From contig JAGBDC010000011.1 in assembly GCA_017937705.1 (NCBI GenBank), forward strand, positions 1 to 64,000: a DNA stretch of 64,000 nucleotides, given 5' to 3'. The notes below the pieces were generated by a model. The model did no database searches and was not told the DNA's origin. It worked only from the letters and a program-made list of their open reading frames with translations. Positions 63,266 to 64,000 of this stretch are shown piece after piece (positions within the stretch are counted from its first letter, which is position 1; every line of letters begins with the position of its first letter). The DNA comes from Alphaproteobacteria bacterium (GTDB lineage: Bacteria > Pseudomonadota > Alphaproteobacteria > RF32 > CAG-239). A program made the position numbers and the translations under genes.

Positions 63266-63281
63266 TTTTTACAATAAAGAA

Positions 63282-63311
63282 AGGCGGCGGCTTTATGCCG
63301 CCTGTTTTTTT
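63282..63311 (+). terminator. Terminator between yggT and yggU
   Basis: AGGCGGC (63282-63288) pairs with GCCGCCT (63297-63303), followed by G and T7. The T-run ends only 5 bases before the yggU ATG. Confidence 0.8.
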
Positions 63312-63316
63312 GATAT

Positions 63317-63649
63317 ATGTTCTATTTTGAAACTAACGATACAATTACATTACAAGTAAAAATATCTCCAAATGCTTCATCTTTGGCAATTAAAGGTATA
63401 TTTACCGATTCTGATAATAAAGATTTTTTAAAGATAAGCGTAGTAAGTGTTCCTGAAAAAGGAAAAGCAAATAAAGAGCTTATAAAATTTTTAAGTAAAG
63501 AATTGGGAGTATCCAAAAGTGATATTGACATTATTAGTGGAGAAACCGGACATTTTAAAAAGATAGTCATAAAAAATAAAACGAAACAAATGATTGAAAA
63601 ATTTGAAGAATGGAATAGGGAAATACAAAATGACTGCGCAAATAATTGA
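63317..63649 (+). CDS. DUF167/YggU-family protein
   Basis: The 110-residue protein has the YggU fold pattern: LQVKISPNASSLAIKG at the start, VPEKGKANKELIKFLSKELGV and IDIISGETGHFKKIVI. Its function is not established. The ATG follows a terminator T-run by 5 bases, leaving no room for a ribosome site; it may be read leaderless or from read-through. It overlaps folD by 20 bases. Confidence 0.85.
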   Translation: MFYFETNDTITLQVKISPNASSLAIKGIFTDSDNKDFLKISVVSVPEKGKANKELIKFLSKELGVSKSDIDIISGETGHFKKIVIKNKTKQMIEKFEEWNREIQNDCANN

Positions 63650-64000
63650 TGGCAAACTTATGGCACAAAATTTACGTAAAGAACTGGCTGAAGAAATAAA
63701 AAAATTAGATAAACAACCTCATTTAGCGGTTATATTGGTTGGAAACGACGAAGCCAGCATTATTTATGACCGCAATAAGAAAAAAGCTGCAGAAGATATC
63801 GGAATGACTTGCGATATCCACCATTTGCCGGAAAATAGTAGCGAAAAAGAGGTAATATCCTTAATAAATGAACTTAATAATAATATTAATGTAAACGGTA
63901 TTATTGTCCAAATGCCTTTACCTAAGCATTTGGATAGCAATAAGATTATTGAACAAATACAAGCTAATAAAGATGTCGATGGTTTCGGATTTTATAATAT
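63630..64000 (+). CDS. folD: Methylenetetrahydrofolate dehydrogenase/cyclohydrolase, 5' part
   Basis: Bifunctional one-carbon enzyme interconverting methylene-, methenyl- and formyl-tetrahydrofolate. The window ends after about 123 codons. Visible motifs are HLAVILVGNDEASxxY with the catalytic Tyr, a following Lys-rich helix, GIIVQMPLPKHL and the start of the NKDVDGF motif, all diagnostic of FolD. The ATG at 63630 lies inside yggU in another frame. Confidence 0.93.
   Translation, partial: MTAQIIDGKLMAQNLRKELAEEIKKLDKQPHLAVILVGNDEASIIYDRNKKKAAEDIGMTCDIHHLPENSSEKEVISLINELNNNINVNGIIVQMPLPKHLDSNKIIEQIQANKDVDGFGFYN

Noticed and set aside
1..64000. CRISPR array or long tandem repeats
   Set aside because: No regularly spaced direct repeats of 20-40 bases were seen. 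The only repeats are terminator stems and short direct repeats.

Overview
This 64 kb window is chromosomal DNA of an AT-rich bacterium. It is most likely an uncultured, host-associated alphaproteobacterium. The evidence is the gene order miaB-phoH-ybeY-lnt-XRE regulator-trmB, an RpoH-type sigma factor, and the yggT-yggU-folD block. A complete pyruvate:ferredoxin/flavodoxin oxidoreductase points to anaerobic or microaerobic energy metabolism, which would fit a gut lifestyle. Genus-level placement cannot be made from sequence reading alone. No rRNA, tRNA, insertion sequence, prophage or CRISPR array was seen.

Layout. 1-7.6 kb: a secreted HExxH protein, an L,D-transpeptidase lipoprotein and a small outer-membrane barrel; then a family-5 uracil-DNA glycosylase, a TPR-methyltransferase fusion, an RNHCP protein, a nitroreductase and a TerC/Alx transporter. 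7.6-12 kb (minus): rmlACDB for dTDP-L-rhamnose, followed in the same operon by a TIM-barrel isomerase-like protein and a MIF-like tautomerase. 12-18 kb: msrB, a proline iminopeptidase, a GNAT-like protein, a nagB homologue lacking a catalytic Asp, a truncated mtaB, and ftsY. 18-22.7 kb (minus): a lipoprotein operon (COG3014-like, YcfL-like, LpoB, CsgG-like). It is followed by an unassigned structured RNA leader with its own terminator and a frameshifted small-molecule kinase. 22.8-30.2 kb: nifJ, a tRNA methyltransferase, a degenerate GGDEF protein, rpoH and rluD.

30.2-37.6 kb: a VirD4/TraG-type coupling ATPase preceded by four proteins I do not recognise. Two of the four are membrane proteins that look like a tandem duplication. 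No VirB, relaxase or mobile-element gene is adjacent. This is the best candidate for an undescribed system. 37.6-47 kb: an ArsR regulator, xseB-ispA, a periplasmic binding protein, a GST, a lipoprotein, and a full RND efflux operon on the minus strand. 47-55.2 kb: a compact division/cell-wall cluster mraY-ftsW-murG-murB-ftsQ-ftsA-ftsZ lacking murD, murC and ddl. 55.3-61 kb (minus): trmB, XRE regulator, lnt, ybeY, phoH, miaB. 61-64 kb: a TerB-like protein, an unknown acidic protein, yggT, yggU and the 5' part of folD.

Much of the window serves envelope construction: peptidoglycan precursor synthesis and septation (mra-fts genes), peptidoglycan synthase activation (LpoB), cross-linking (L,D-transpeptidase), lipoprotein acylation (Lnt), surface rhamnose (rml) and efflux. 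The coupling-protein locus may add a secretion or surface-assembly function.
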